Assembly: GCF_014066305.1 (NCBI RefSeq) | Contig: NW_023501060.1 | Location: forward strand, 186,001 to 250,000 | DNA length: 64,000 bases | From: Letharia columbiana | Lineage: Eukaryota; Ascomycota; Lecanoromycetes; Lecanorales; Parmeliaceae | Reading direction: 5' to 3' | Shown: positions 1 to 10,868 of the stretch, in pieces | How positions within the stretch are numbered: the first letter of the stretch is position 1 | Layout of the letters: each line of letters starts with the position of its first letter | Translations under genes and position numbers: made by a program | Notes under the pieces: generated by a model | Told to the model about the DNA's origin: nothing | Seen by the model: the letters and a program-made list of their open reading frames with translations, nothing else | Databases searched by the model: none

Positions 1-480
1 ATTTTCTATACGTAATCTTAAATATTCTATATATCTCTTATTTAAATTAATAATAATAATAATATTAATATAGATTATTTTCTACTATATACTATATTTT
101 ATAATATTAAAAAGTATTTAATCTCGAAAACTCTAATATTACTTCGTATATTTCTACTTTAACTTATTTAATTTTACTATAGTATAAAGTCTTATTTTAA
201 TTTTTAATAGTAATAAAAGATTAAATAAAGAAATATAGAGAATTATATAAAATAGTATTTAGTAAAATATATAACTTAAATCTTAACTTTTTAATATAGT
301 CGTTTATAATTTATTTTAATATTAAAGTTCTAGTCTCTAAAAGTTAAAAGTTTAATCTTTAAAACTAATATAAAAAACCTTTTAGCTTTTAACTTTCTAT
401 TTTCTTTAAAATTTCTAATATAATTCGTTTTGATAATACTCTAGATTATTCTTTATAATAATATCGAAAGTTAAAATACT
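1..480. repeat. AT-rich block, probably a RIP-mutated repeat relic
   Basis: The first ~480 bases are almost entirely A and T, with long runs of TAATA, TTAAAT and ATATTT, and no reading frame of useful length. Composition changes abruptly to normal around 485-520. In ascomycetes this pattern is typical of repeats hit by repeat-induced point mutation (C to T on both strands). No element can be named because no coding remnant survives. Composition is seen directly; RIP is inferred. Confidence 0.7.
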
Positions 481-870
481 AAATAGCTCGTTCAAGGGTT
501 AGAAATCAAGTTTCTCATTTGGTTCTTATTTATCGAATCATTTGCTCCCAATTAATTGCGACAACAGCGATGAATTACGCTCTCAGTAAGTCCTACGATT
601 CCCTTAGAGATTGCGATGATATTTACAGCTTCAAAGGTTCCCCTTTGAAGGCTATTCAAGGTACTGCGATTCAAGACCTCACGGACGGTCGATTTGGCGT
701 CCCTAAATTCGGCCGATCGCGCGGGTGGCCCACCAGCCTATCATATTCATCTACAACTTCATCATTGAAACCTCGCGGCCTGGGGTTATCAAGTGTAAGC
801 TTTACCCAGAAGACGAATCCTTGATCTTGATTTTTATATAGGATGGGATCATTTGTTGAATCTTTCTTAG

Positions 871-3045
871 GTCTCAATACCAACCAAGCCAAAGTACATT
901 CCAAATCAAAGGCCACCTCCACAAGTTCACAGCAGTCTGCCACATGGCGCAACTGGACCGAACGAGAGATCACGCAGAGTCATCATATCCCGTTTTCTAC
1001 TCTTGGATGGCAATATCTCATTCGTTGTTGGGACCCAGATTGATGGTGTTATATCTTGTGACGCCGAAGAGGTTCCTGTAGCCAAGATACTTGACCACGT
1101 CTCACCAGCAGAGATAGAACGCTTCGAAAACCAGGACTTCTTTGCCGAAGATGAGAGAGAAAGACTTCTGCCTCCCAGAAAGCCTCGTGGGAGACCGCGA
1201 AAAGGTGACCGCATAGTGCCATCTTTCAACATAGCTCCCATTGGCCAAGAGACATCAAGGGAACAATCACTTCTACCTGAGGGTTTCATCTCCATCAAGA
1301 AGAAGCTTGGCCGTCCAAAGGGTTCCCACAATCGAGGTCCGCATAAGAAGAAGGCCTACAAACTCACGTTGAAACCATTTGTTCTATCTGAAACATCGAC
1401 CGCTACCAAGAAAGCTCGCGGTCGACCACCACTTCAGAAGAACCTTTCCGTCGTGATTCCTTCCTTCGATGGGCCTCAACCCCAAGAGCTCGAAAGTACC
1501 CCTGGCGCAGAGTCGGAAAGCGACGACATGTTGGGCGACCCTAAACCACAGTATTCAATGGTCGCTGCAAGCGGTCTTGGCCAGTCAGACACCGAAGACG
1601 TGACATCGAGAGATCAATCTATTGATCTCGTACCACCATCGAAGAAAAGGCGTTTAGACACAAGCAATGCTTTCATTGACCTCAGTTCTGACGCTAACGG
1701 CGGCGAGGGATCGCCACAACCAACGAAGAGGGCTAAAACACTTCCGGAGACGTCCCCAGATCCTATCGCTGACGACAGTGCCGCTCTACTCAGACAATTC
1801 CAAGCCAGAGTCTATGGCCCTGATCACTCTGAAAAGGGCAGCACCATTCCTCACCGACAGTCTCAGCCCAGCCCCACTCTCGATGATAGTACCGCTCTGG
1901 TCAGACAATTTCATACTCATACCCGCCCGTCCAGCCTTGATTCCTCATCGTCTGACTCATTGATGGGACCAACTCCACGTCCGCTTAAGCCATTGCCGGC
2001 ACAGTCTGTTCCATCTGAACCACTACCCGGAAAGGCATTACTCCCGCAAGACAACTCGGCCAAAGTTCCCGCATCGTATCCCGATAACAGTATCACTGTC
2101 TCTCACTCTCCTCGGCGTCAACCAGCCAAGGCTACGCCTGCCAAATCGACCTCGCCAGCCAAATCCATCCCGAGAAGAGTCAGCCTTACGCCCCATTTTC
2201 CTCCGAGTACGAGCTTTAGTCATATCAAATCCTTGGGTAGCTCTACAGTGAGTAAGCCTCGGCCTTCAATTTCCTCAGCAAGTAGCCATGCGCCTTCACA
2301 ACCAACCAATACGACATTCTCTCAAACATCCAGGACCATGCCCTCCGTTCCAAAAGAGAGAAAGCCATCTCCCGTGCCCGGAAGCGCTCCATCACATTCT
2401 TCTCAAGCCTCATCCACAGGCAAGGTCGGCTTCGCGGGTCTACCACAAGCGAAAGACATCACGGCCTACTTTGCTCCAAAGGCTACAGTAGCGAAAGAGA
2501 CAGCAGTCAAGGCTCTACATTCTCCAGCGTCGCAGCTACTCGACCCGGAGGACAGCGAAAGCGAGGACCAGCTTGCTCGCCAATCCTCCATTGACAGTAT
2601 CAGCTCAGGAGTCATAGTTGTAAGACAGAACCACGTGACACCAAGCAGTCAAGCCGCCACTGCTGAAGCCAGGCCGCAAGAGCCGTCCCACAATCAGGCT
2701 CAAAGCGTTCTTGACGGTGCCGAGGATGACAGCTCGGACGACGAAAGCGAAGACGAACACGGTGGCACGACTCGCGTCTCGAATACTGCAGCGCCTGTCC
2801 TACCTACCGCCAGCCCGGCAAAGGTGCAGAGCAGCGCTGGAGCCTTGAACAAAGCATTTGATGCCGAGGACGACGAGGGCTCGGATAGCGACTCTGATGG
2901 CAATTCGGATCATGATTCGGACAACAACTCGGACAACAACTCGGACAACAACTCGGACAACAATTCGGACAACAACTCGGACAACAATTCGGAGAAAAAC
3001 TCGGATAGTTTGAGCTCTGAGGTGATGATCGTCAGACCGAGTTGA
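871..3045 (+). CDS. AT-hook nuclear protein, 3' exon (5' exons unresolved)
   Basis: The frame is open from a likely acceptor (TCTTAG, ending at 870) to the stop at 3043-3045. The first in-frame Met is well downstream, so the true start lies in one or more upstream exons that I could not place; 519-840 is the candidate zone. Three AT-hook cores occur near the N-terminus (PRGRPRK, LGRPKGS, ARGRPPL), a motif that binds the minor groove of AT-rich DNA. Basic clusters (KKRRL, KRAK) look like nuclear localisation signals. Most of the rest is Ser/Pro-rich and probably disordered. Near 2455-2480 it encodes DITAYFAPK, which resembles a PCNA-interacting (PIP) box without the usual Gln. The C-terminus is an acidic Asp-Asn-Asn-Ser repeat ending in VMIVRPS. 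The likely role is chromatin or replication association. No enzymatic domain is visible. Confidence 0.75.
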   Translation, partial: VSIPTKPKYIPNQRPPPQVHSSLPHGATGPNERSRRVIISRFLLLDGNISFVVGTQIDGVISCDAEEVPVAKILDHVSPAEIERFENQDFFAEDERERLLPPRKPRGRPRKGDRIVPSFNIAPIGQETSREQSLLPEGFISIKKKLGRPKGSHNRGPHKKKAYKLTLKPFVLSETSTATKKARGRPPLQKNLSVVIPSFDGPQPQELESTPGAESESDDMLGDPKPQYSMVAASGLGQSDTEDVTSRDQSIDLVPPSKKRRLDTSNAFIDLSSDANGGEGSPQPTKRAKTLPETSPDPIADDSAALLRQFQARVYGPDHSEKGSTIPHRQSQPSPTLDDSTALVRQFHTHTRPSSLDSSSSDSLMGPTPRPLKPLPAQSVPSEPLPGKALLPQDNSAKVPASYPDNSITVSHSPRRQPAKATPAKSTSPAKSIPRRVSLTPHFPPSTSFSHIKSLGSSTVSKPRPSISSASSHAPSQPTNTTFSQTSRTMPSVPKERKPSPVPGSAPSHSSQASSTGKVGFAGLPQAKDITAYFAPKATVAKETAVKALHSPASQLLDPEDSESEDQLARQSSIDSISSGVIVVRQNHVTPSSQAATAEARPQEPSHNQAQSVLDGAEDDSSDDESEDEHGGTTRVSNTAAPVLPTASPAKVQSSAGALNKAFDAEDDEGSDSDSDGNSDHDSDNNSDNNSDNNSDNNSDNNSDNNSEKNSDSLSSEVMIVRPS
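2917..3000 (+). repeat. Coding 12-bp minisatellite, about seven units
   Basis: The unit TCGGACAACAAC is repeated in tandem inside the AT-hook gene. Six units are nearly perfect, with AAC/AAT synonymous differences, and a seventh is degenerate (TCGGAGAAAAAC). Each unit adds the residues S-D-N-N, and the unit length is a multiple of three, so copy-number change keeps the frame. Confidence 0.9.
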
Positions 3046-3433
3046 GGAGCAAGGGAAAGGCGTATCGAGCGACGAGCTTACGATCCAGATGACCAGACGG
3101 CTACACTTGGTTCGCGATGGATGGACTTGGAAAGACCGCGCATGTTGGACCATGGCGCCGAACCTGATAGGTCATACAATGGCTTTCATCATAATAGAGC
3201 TCTGCCACTATTCTATACTGTTGTAGCTAAGTAGACTATTTAGCCAGCATTGTAGCAAAGTCAGCATAGATACAATGAAGAACATATCCAATGAGTTCCT
3301 TCGCTTGCTAAATGCTATTGGGTCTCCCGTGATCGTGGAAGCATATTTATCACCCCTCGCTTGCAACAAGCCATTCATGTTCTTAAGATTATTATAAATG
3401 CCTCAACGCCCAACGCCTTGCGCGAATGAGTGC
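3046..3433. other. Intergenic space between convergent genes
   Basis: This holds the 3' flanks of the AT-hook gene (+) and UBA4 (-). I see no open frame or repeat. Confidence 0.6.
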
Positions 3434-5089
3434 CTAATACTCCGGAAAATTGGGATCGACCGACTGCCTCCACGCTCGCAGTCCACCCGATATATCGCCC
3501 ATAAGATCGTATTTGGCATCAGGCCGAGACCGTGATAGGTCCTTGAACTTGTTCGCCGCCAGCTGCGAATCATTCCCGTACCGACAGATGAGGTATAATG
3601 ATACGCCGTCGGCGATGTTGGGGTCGCTAGTGATGGTGTCGTCCAACTTGTCGATACTCGCCTCTGGATTTCGGCTGATCTCTGAGTAAGGGAGGTTCAT
3701 GCTTCCCTTGAGGTGGCAGATGTCGAATTGGACTTTCTCTCTCACGTCGAGGAGAATATGGGGACTTCCGGTGGCTTTCCTGATCTCGCTGTATTCCTTG
3801 GCAGATATCCTATTTGCGCTGATCGGCGCTGCCGGAGACCTCGATGCGCAGAAAGCGTCGTAGTCCAAAGACGCAGACCCTAATGATTCTTCGGTGATTG
3901 TTGCTGTGTCCGAGCAGCTAGGACATCCCTTTCTCTTCCCTCGCAATTTAATGCTTCTGAATGGAGGATTACTGTAGGCGGAGTATAGCAGTAGTGATGG
4001 AGGAACAGTGTCGTTTGACGCTTCCGTCGGATATTGGTATTCATTCTCTTGAAGTAAAGGCGAAAGAATTTTGAGAGCCTCCATAGCCATAAGAACACCC
4101 ATAACTCCAACAACAGGACCCAGTATACCACCTTCGCCGCACGACAAGACCGTCTCCGACGGCGGAGACTTTGGAAACACACAGCGGTAGCAGAAGCCGC
4201 CTGGGTTGTCGTGTCCTTTTGGAGGATTGTTGAGAACCATGAGCTGCCCATCCGTACGTAATGCAGACGCTGTGACCATAGGCCTTCCCGCTAGCACGGC
4301 TGCGTCTGATACGAGGTATCGGGTACTAGGACGGTCTGTACAGTCAAGGATGAGATCGTACTTTCGCATGGTCTCAACGGCTAACTTCTGATCCAAGTCG
4401 GAGTGGTGAGCAATGTACTTATTCTCCGAGTTCCGGCTAAGCTGGTCAGCATGTGTGGGTAATGGAGACCTCCCTTGACTCACACTATCAAATTTTCTAC
4501 AGCGCTGTCCACCTTCCCCAGACCAAGCCACTTCTCGGTATGTAGTAGCTGACGGTGAAGGTTGGAAAGCTCCACCGTATCACCGTCGATGAGGCCAATC
4601 TTTCCCACTCCGGCACCCGCAAGGTATGTGGCGGCTGGGCATCCTAGACCTCCCACACCGACGATCAAGACCGAGGCATTTTTAAGTCGTAATTGTCCTG
4701 TTGTCGATTCGTGTAAGAGAAAGGCGTACGTTGTTTTTGAAAGAGCTGGGCCCACCTGTCAGACCAATCTCGGGTATTATCAGCTGCCTTCCATACCTCT
4801 TGTGCTCTTCCGACGTTAACTTCCAGCTCCGACCCCATTTGTCTTCTTGAGGCAACTTTAACTGTTCGACAAGACTCTCAAAAGTCTTCTCGTTGTAGTT
4901 GACTGAGGGGACTGGGGAAGACGAGATAGGCTGAGTCTGCGAGTGGCCATTGGCGTCAGCTTTGGCAGATGTGATCTGGTTGTAGTAGGCTTCAGCGTCT
5001 TGGAGTTGTGTTTTCAAGTCTGCTAGTGTGCCTTCGAGGGAGGCAATCTGGGCTCGAAGCCTCAGCACGGGATCATTTGATAGGTCCAT
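3434..5089 (-). CDS. UBA4: Uba4, E1-like adenylyltransferase and sulfurtransferase
   Basis: Uba4/MOCS3 activates the ubiquitin-like sulfur carrier Urm1, adenylating and then thiocarboxylating it for tRNA wobble-uridine 2-thiolation and urmylation in the cytosol. My model has three exons (5089-4756, 4697-4484, 4436-3434) and 516 aa; introns are 58 and 47 bp with CTGAC-like branch sites. An N-terminal coiled-coil segment is followed by the ThiF/E1 fold: nucleotide motif [28 protein letters not shown], the active-site Cys in SCGEGGILG, and zinc CxxC pairs CYRC and CPSC. The C-terminal rhodanese domain carries the persulfide loop CRYGNDSQ and ends GGLRAW...FPEY. All catalytic features are present. 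The start Met at 5089 (MDLSNDP) was chosen because the longer upstream frame has an unlikely hydrophobic leader. Confidence 0.93.
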
Positions 5090-6850
5090 CCTAAGGCTCG
5101 CTTTCTGGACTGTAGCAAGAATGCATGAGAAGGCAGTGAAGAGGTGACTGAGGAGGAAGAAAAACGAAAGACTGGTGAAAAAGTAGATGACCACAGGAAT
5201 ACCTTAGGGCAAAGTTCTTAGGGTTCAGCTCGGCGACTTTCGATGCCAAGACAACAGCATTTTGCCCCACCTTATTAGCCCCAACGCTAGACTCACCATA
5301 GTACTCTGTTTATCAGACTCATCTCCTGGATTTTCCATAACACCAAGATGTCACCTATCTACCTTCCAGTATACCTGGGACTTGAGGCCGCCTTTGTCTC
5401 CATCAAGCTGCATTCAAGTACACAGTAGAGTACGACGAACATTTCTCAATCCCTGTCATTTCAGCTTCAGCTGCAGCCAGAACATAAACACAGCGGCTAC
5501 AGTACGAATACTACCTTATGAGGCCATGGACAAGCGAAGTCACTACGAATGGCTACTATCAAAGCAGGTTTTGACGGAGTTCAATAGGAATTCTTCCGCC
5601 ATGCCTGCTTCTCTGAATCGTACTCTTCATTCTGTGATAAAAGAGTATTGATGGATTGCTGGTTTTGCTCCTTTGGCTGGACGAGTGATTCTCGGTGTCC
5701 ATCTCCGTGGGTTCGATCTCTCCAAGGCGTTCAAAGTGAGAAACACGATAACAGCAGTATTGATCAACGACCATTTGGTCCCTAGAGCCCACGTCCATTC
5801 CTTTTTCATTACACCATCTTTGCCGCAGCGGCGACCGGCTCGGCGTGCAAGGTTTTAGATCTTGAAAGGTCCGAATGAAGGCGCAATTGTATAGCGTCGT
5901 CTCAGCGAGGGATGTTTAGTGACAGCTTGGTTAGCTATCTTAGATATTGTTGCGAGGGATCTGTCTCGCGTCCAGTATGGAATTGTCATTTTGCTTCAGC
6001 CATGAGAGACTTCGGTCCATCTCAAGCCTTTGGTAAATCTTGGGGGCTGCAGTCTAAAGCCAGTCAGTGATTGCAACACATAGAGTTCGAAGCTTACATT
6101 GAATGCCAATTCCATTGCCATTAAGTCGAAGCTTCGCCGGAGCCGTATTTGCAGAATCACCCATGCTGATGGTCGACATAGGCGAAGAGTCAGTCGTGAT
6201 TGGGATGGGAGCAGGTGGGAGCAAACCTAGTGCTCCACCCCCATTGAGCGCCGCCATTTTCGGTGCTAAGTTTTAATCCATGGATGACCGTTAGAATATT
6301 CCACCTGCGCTTGACGCTATCGCAAGAGTGTGGTATGACCAAGAGCTCGACATGTTGGGACGTTGGCTCAAGATCCTCTACAAGCAGCACGCCCTCTCTC
6401 GCTTGACACCCAGGATGCTGGTCTAGCACCATCCGTGGAGTACGGTCCCGGAATGCTTTCCAAATGCTCTCTGTTGACAGTATTATTCTAGTGTCATCGT
6501 AAATCCACGTTATCGACAACCGTTCTAACGATATCTATTGAGCTTCCGCTTGGCGCGTTCGCTACTTTCCTTTGTAGCACATATAGCTAATTCAACTAAG
6601 TGTCCTATCTTTATTGTTGATAGTGGGCTCTGGGATTCGCATACCTCTTCGGTTCAAGGCGTGGGAGTAGCGGTGTTTATACCTAGGTGCATTGTATGGT
6701 AGTATTCGAGGGACGTCGGCTTGAGTGCCATTCGCCAGAGCTGCTAGTATTCGCCTCTTAAGTAACTATTATCTACTCCATCCCCGGTACAAAACCACGT
6801 TGAGTACAGCTCAACAACATTATCAGCCCATCCAAAACCAAAAACGCCAC
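5090..6850. other. Gene-poor stretch with short unassigned frames
   Basis: Apart from UBA4's upstream region I find no recognisable gene. Short frames occur on both strands (for example about 5530-5655 and 6190-6519) but share no motif I know and have no convincing start or splice context. Given the relics to the right, this may be decayed coding DNA. Confidence 0.5.
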
Positions 6851-6854
6851 CTTA

Positions 6855-7310
6855 TCCTCCCCTTCCTCTCCCTTTCAACCCCCAAGACCTCAATCTCAAC
6901 CTCACATCCAACCCATTCTTGGGCTCGGCAGTAATCCCTCCCCCTATAACAGGTACAAAGACTTCATCAGCCAACACTCTCTCAGCCGTGCCAAACAAGG
7001 CCGCAAGCAAGCACCTAACTTCGCCTACCGCAAAGTCCTGCCCAATCCAGCTTCTCGGGCCACGCCAAAACGTAACCGTTGCGAGACTACCCTTCTCCAT
7101 GCCTCGTTACCCGCCCACATAACGATCAACGAGATTATCGTCACCGCCGCCGCCGTTTTCTTGCGCCAGTTGGTAATCCCATGGATGGGGTAGCGGGAGG
7201 CTTCGCTGTGGGCTTGACGCAACCATACAAGCTGCCCAAAATTACCAGAACGCCTCGTGTAGATAACGCGGACTCGATGATTTCTTGAGATACATGTCAT
7301 GCGCAATGGA
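6855..7310 (-). pseudogene. Cytochrome P450 C-terminal relic lacking the heme Cys
   Basis: On the minus strand, 7100-6855 encodes a P450 heme-binding region in order: FWRGPRSWIGQDFAVGE, then an L-helix-like segment and a C-terminus like VIGGGITAEPKNGLDVR. The consensus is FGxGPRxCIGQxFA; here the invariant heme-ligating Cys is Trp (TGG for TGC/TGT). Upstream on the same strand, pieces such as RYPIHGITNW (the strand between the K-helix and the heme loop) lie in other frames, and an in-frame TAA separates them. The ExxR helix is not intact. Monooxygenase activity is therefore impossible. Frameshifts, a stop and loss of the ligand agree on a dead gene. Confidence 0.72.
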
Positions 7311-7789
7311 AGGTGACTTGGGTATCTGATGCTTCTTAGCAGAGGACATACAGATGAGTTGATGTTGCTAAAAGAATCAACAGCTCAGGCTTAGAAAAAT
7401 GCGGCATAGATAGTCACTGATGGTACCACCATCCAGGCGATCAAGATGCTATGAGGATATCTTGGAAGTACCCGCATCGATGAAAGATTTTCTATTACGA
7501 AGGTCAGATGTGCTGCACGAGCAGGTCTTCGACATTTAATGGAGGACTGGCTGAATATAGCGGCAGGAAGAACACATCGGCTGACTTTTCGGAGATATTC
7601 CTCAAGGAGTCCGCCGCAACAACGGCTTGCTTTGTACACTCGCCGCCGTTGTCGATTTTTTCTTTCATTTTTCCAATGCTTACATCGTTTCAACAGAGTC
7701 TTGAAAAACGCATCCCGTGGCAAAGGGACAACGCCTTGGCCTAGCTGTTACCTCCCACACCATTTGAAGCGACCGTAGATGTTCTGTGC
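7311..7789. other. Unassigned spacer between two relics
   Basis: Overlapping short frames occur on both strands without a recognisable motif. It separates the P450 relic (-) from the KamA-family relic (+) and could hold the latter's promoter or a lost targeting sequence. Confidence 0.4.
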
Positions 7790-9330
7790 TTTTGCTCTAA
7801 GCCTAAGGCCTTCCGCAAGGTGGAATGCAGACTGTTGGTTCACTCCAGTCCTGCGCTTTCCAATTGCCGTAGAGGAACCGCACGATTTTCCTCGCTTTAC
7901 GATGCCTCATCTCTGTACTGGCACAAGATTCCGCGCTGGAAGGACGTCGAAGCTCAGGATTTCTTAAATTATCGCTGGCAGGTATCTAGAACTCCCGGCT
8001 TCTCCAAGATGTTTCTTGCAATGACGAGATCAGTAGATTGCCAACTCCGTGCAGAATGCACGGCAGCTTTTACCATTATTTTGGCATCGTTCTACCAAAA
8101 GAGATAACGACTTCAGAGCAGCAGAAGATGTGGGCGCCAAACGAATTATAAAAGACGTGCAAAGAGGCTTGAGTCGAGCACCGATGTCAGTTCGCCTAAC
8201 ACCTCACGTTAATGTACTGAGCGTTATAGACTGGAGAAAGCCAATGGGAATCCCGGCCAGGAAACAATTCATACCTCTTGGTTCTACAAGCCAGGAAAAC
8301 CAGCCCAAGCTTCGCCTGGATTCCTTATCGGAAAGAGACGATTCTCCGGTACGAGGCTTAGTCCACTGATATCCAGACAAAGCTCTCTTTCTTGGTTTGT
8401 CTCCCAGGGTATCTTGCTGAAATATACTCTTACCAAACGACTAGCAAGCTCGGTATGTTCAGTATACTGTCGGTTCTGTACACGCTCATACTCGGTGGGG
8501 ATGGAAATTGGAACAGTGTCAAAGACGCGGTTCCTGCCAATACAGAAGAAATGGGGGAAGATGTTTGAGTATATTGAACGAACACCTTCGCTTCACGATG
8601 TTATGATACCTGGAGGAGACACTTCCTCCCTCGAGCTAACTCAATTAGACAACATAGACCACCGACTCCTTTCATTTCCTCATGCACAAAGGATTCGTCT
8701 AGCTAGCAAAGGTCTTGCCGTTTGTCCCAGTCTTATCCTTGATGAAAGCGATTCCTGGGCGAAAAGAGTAATTCAGCCATTGAGCCCGGGAAGAAAGATT
8801 GGAAAAAGTGTAGCTCTGCACACCCAATTCAACCATCCCAACGAGGTCACTTGGATCACGACGTCAGCTGCTCAGAAGTTTTTCGAAATCGGAGTCACAT
8901 TGCGAAATCAAACGGTATTTCTGAAAGGCGTAAACAGCGATCTTGCTACAATGTAACAGTTGATTCGAGATCTCGCAGAGCTCAATATCCAACCGGTAAG
9001 GCAAACTGCTGTTCAAGTCCCAGTTTCTTTTTACTCCTGATGTGCAAGAGACTTACTCGAGCTCAGTATTACGTATACCAAGGCGACATGGTACGCGGCC
9101 TGGAAGATCTCTGCACGCATTTACAAGAGATTCTCGAGCCTCAAAGAAACATCCGCATTACGATTGCAGGCTTTATAACACCCTCTTTCGTGGTGGACCT
9201 CCCAGGCCGGGGAGGGAAACGCTTGGCCAATCCTGACGAATGCTATGATAGATCATCAAGAAGATCACTCTTTCGAGCGCCGGGGGTCAACGGTTCTGAC
9301 CGCCTTTTTGAGTATCATGATCCTCTTTAG
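7790..9330 (+). pseudogene. Lysine 2,3-aminomutase (KamA) family radical-SAM gene, broken
   Basis: KamA enzymes are radical-SAM/PLP aminomutases. Family landmarks appear in order: LYWHKIPRWKDV and FLNYRWQ (N-terminus), APMSVRLTPHV, RKQFIPLGS, YPDKALFL, the [4Fe-4S] motif CSVYCRFCTRSY (8457-8492), MIPGGDT, HAQRIRLASKGLAV, LHTQFNHPNEVTW, RNQTVFLKGVN, YYVYQGDMVRGLEDL, and TPSFVVDLPGRGGKR near the C-terminus, ending FEYHDPL at 9330. Several breaks interrupt it: a frame change near 8095, a TGA at 8367-8369 where the family has Arg before YPDKAL (CGA to TGA), and a TAA at 8954-8956 after ATM, before QLIRDLAEL. Two plausible introns remain (about 8410-8450 and 8996-9070). Conservation around the breaks implies recent inactivation. 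Confidence 0.82.
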
Positions 9331-9696
9331 TCACTACCTTCACTCTCTGCCCCTCAGGCGTAGCAGACCTCAGCGTATTTGTAGTATAGGGGAGACTAAG
9401 CCAAAATTAGTATACAGCTTCTCCGTTGGCGTGCAGATTTTTCCCATAGGGGAATCGCGGAGAATTTATAGACAACATAAACATCGTAGGCAGCAACAAA
9501 ATACAAAGTGTATTGGAAGGTGCTCAATGATCAGGGAATCGGTAAATTCCGCTTAACGCCAAGGCTGATCGATCACGTGACGCATTTGAACCGTTCGCTG
9601 TATAAATCACACTTCATAATTTCCAAAGTTGCGTACCTTCTTCAGCTTGCCATTCACCTCACAAGATCTACACCGAACCACACGAGGCGTGTACCA
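9331..9696. other. Upstream region of SLX9
   Basis: No gene is seen. The space probably holds the SLX9 promoter and 5' UTR; no clear TATA element stands out. Confidence 0.45.
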
Positions 9697-10326
9697 ATGG
9701 TACGGTCCTACATCTTCTCTAGGTCAAGCTAACGCACCCAGGCGCCCCGCCCACCGACCGCGCCCTCCAAAACCCCCCACAAACCCGCCAAAGCCCCCAG
9801 CCGCAAGCACGAAAAGCGCATCTCCAAACACGCCACCCTCCTCTCCCGCATCACCAAGCCCACCGCCGCTACGTCCAAAGTCACCAAACGGAGACGGCCG
9901 AGCAGGAAACTCGTTACGGGTCTGGACTCTCTCGCCGATGCCCTGCCGAGAGCTACCGACGGTGACGGAGAAGAAGAAGCATGGGAAGGTATCGTGGCCG
10001 AAGGAGGTGGCGAGGACGGGGCGAGGAAGATCAAGCACAGATCCCTCAAGAGTAGACCCGGCGCCGGGAAGAAGAAGGAGAAGTTAGTGGCGATGGAGCG
10101 GGAGCGGTTTGCGAAGAACTTGGCGCAGATGGCGGCGGGGCGTGTTTCTGTTCCTGGTCCTGCGGACGCGGATGGAGGGGTGATGATTGTGGATGGGAGG
10201 GAAGAGGGCGAGGGGACGAAGAAGGGGAGGGGGAGTGCGGATCGGTGGGCTGCGATCCGGGGGTTTATAAGTCAGACGATGGAACGGCGGGTCGGGGGTG
10301 AGGTTGGGGTGGGGGGGAAGAAGTGA
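9697..10326 (+). CDS. SLX9: Slx9-like ribosome biogenesis protein
   Basis: Slx9 binds pre-40S particles and assists 18S rRNA processing and small-subunit export from the nucleolus. The core is recognised from RKHEKRISKHATLLSRI, then RKLVTGLDSLADALP, then KIKHRSLKSRPGAGKKKEKL, ERFAKNLAQMA and the C-terminal RWAAIRGFISQTME. The coding exon has no in-frame Met upstream of the conserved N-terminus. The best model is an ATG at 9697-9699 followed at once by a 42-bp intron (9700-9741, GTACGG...GCTAACG...CCCAG) and exon 2 from 9742, giving MAPRPPTAP... and 195 aa. The gene is GC-rich with a glycine/lysine-rich tail. It converges on CYT1. Confidence 0.82.
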
Positions 10327-10868
10327 GGGGGGGAAGGGAGGAAAGGGAGAGGAATTGGACTGCTACGGAATAATGCTGCTGCGGCTGGTTGGCGGCAATT
10401 GCTACGTGACACTGCGGTCATGGCATGACGGTCCCCGAGCTTTTGCATGGGCAGAGGCTTGAGGGTGCTATTGCCGAGACGGTCATCCTTTCGACTACCG
10501 ATTGGAGTGATCAAGGGAGAGGCGAATGTGTGGGGGTAAGAAAGTTGGGGCTCCCCTTCAGTTTGCCTGCTGATGAGTCCAAGCCTTGTATGAAGTTCCA
10601 AAGTCCAATCAGGGAAAATGGGAAGGAGTCGCCGATCGCTCTAGAGATACTTCAACAAGTGGATTCGTTAAGGGCAGAGAAGAGAATGACACAGTGCGGT
10701 CGAATCTGCCGAGCCAGAATCACCACGATTGAAGGAATAATCACAGATGCAATGAACCGCTGTAACCTCTTGAGCATGCAGCTGCTGAGCCATAGATGAT
10801 ATATACACGCCGATTGTACAATCTTTTCCTCTATTGCTTCAGAACCCCACCGCTGCAAGATTAGCACC
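10327..10868. other. Convergent 3' flanks of SLX9 and CYT1
   Basis: A 124-codon plus-strand frame (10425-10799) crosses this space but resembles nothing I know and opens in the SLX9 3' flank; I treat it as chance. Confidence 0.45.

Noticed and set aside
10425..10799. 124-codon plus-strand gene after SLX9
   Set aside because: No recognisable motif and it lies in the 3' flank between convergent genes; no promoter-like context.
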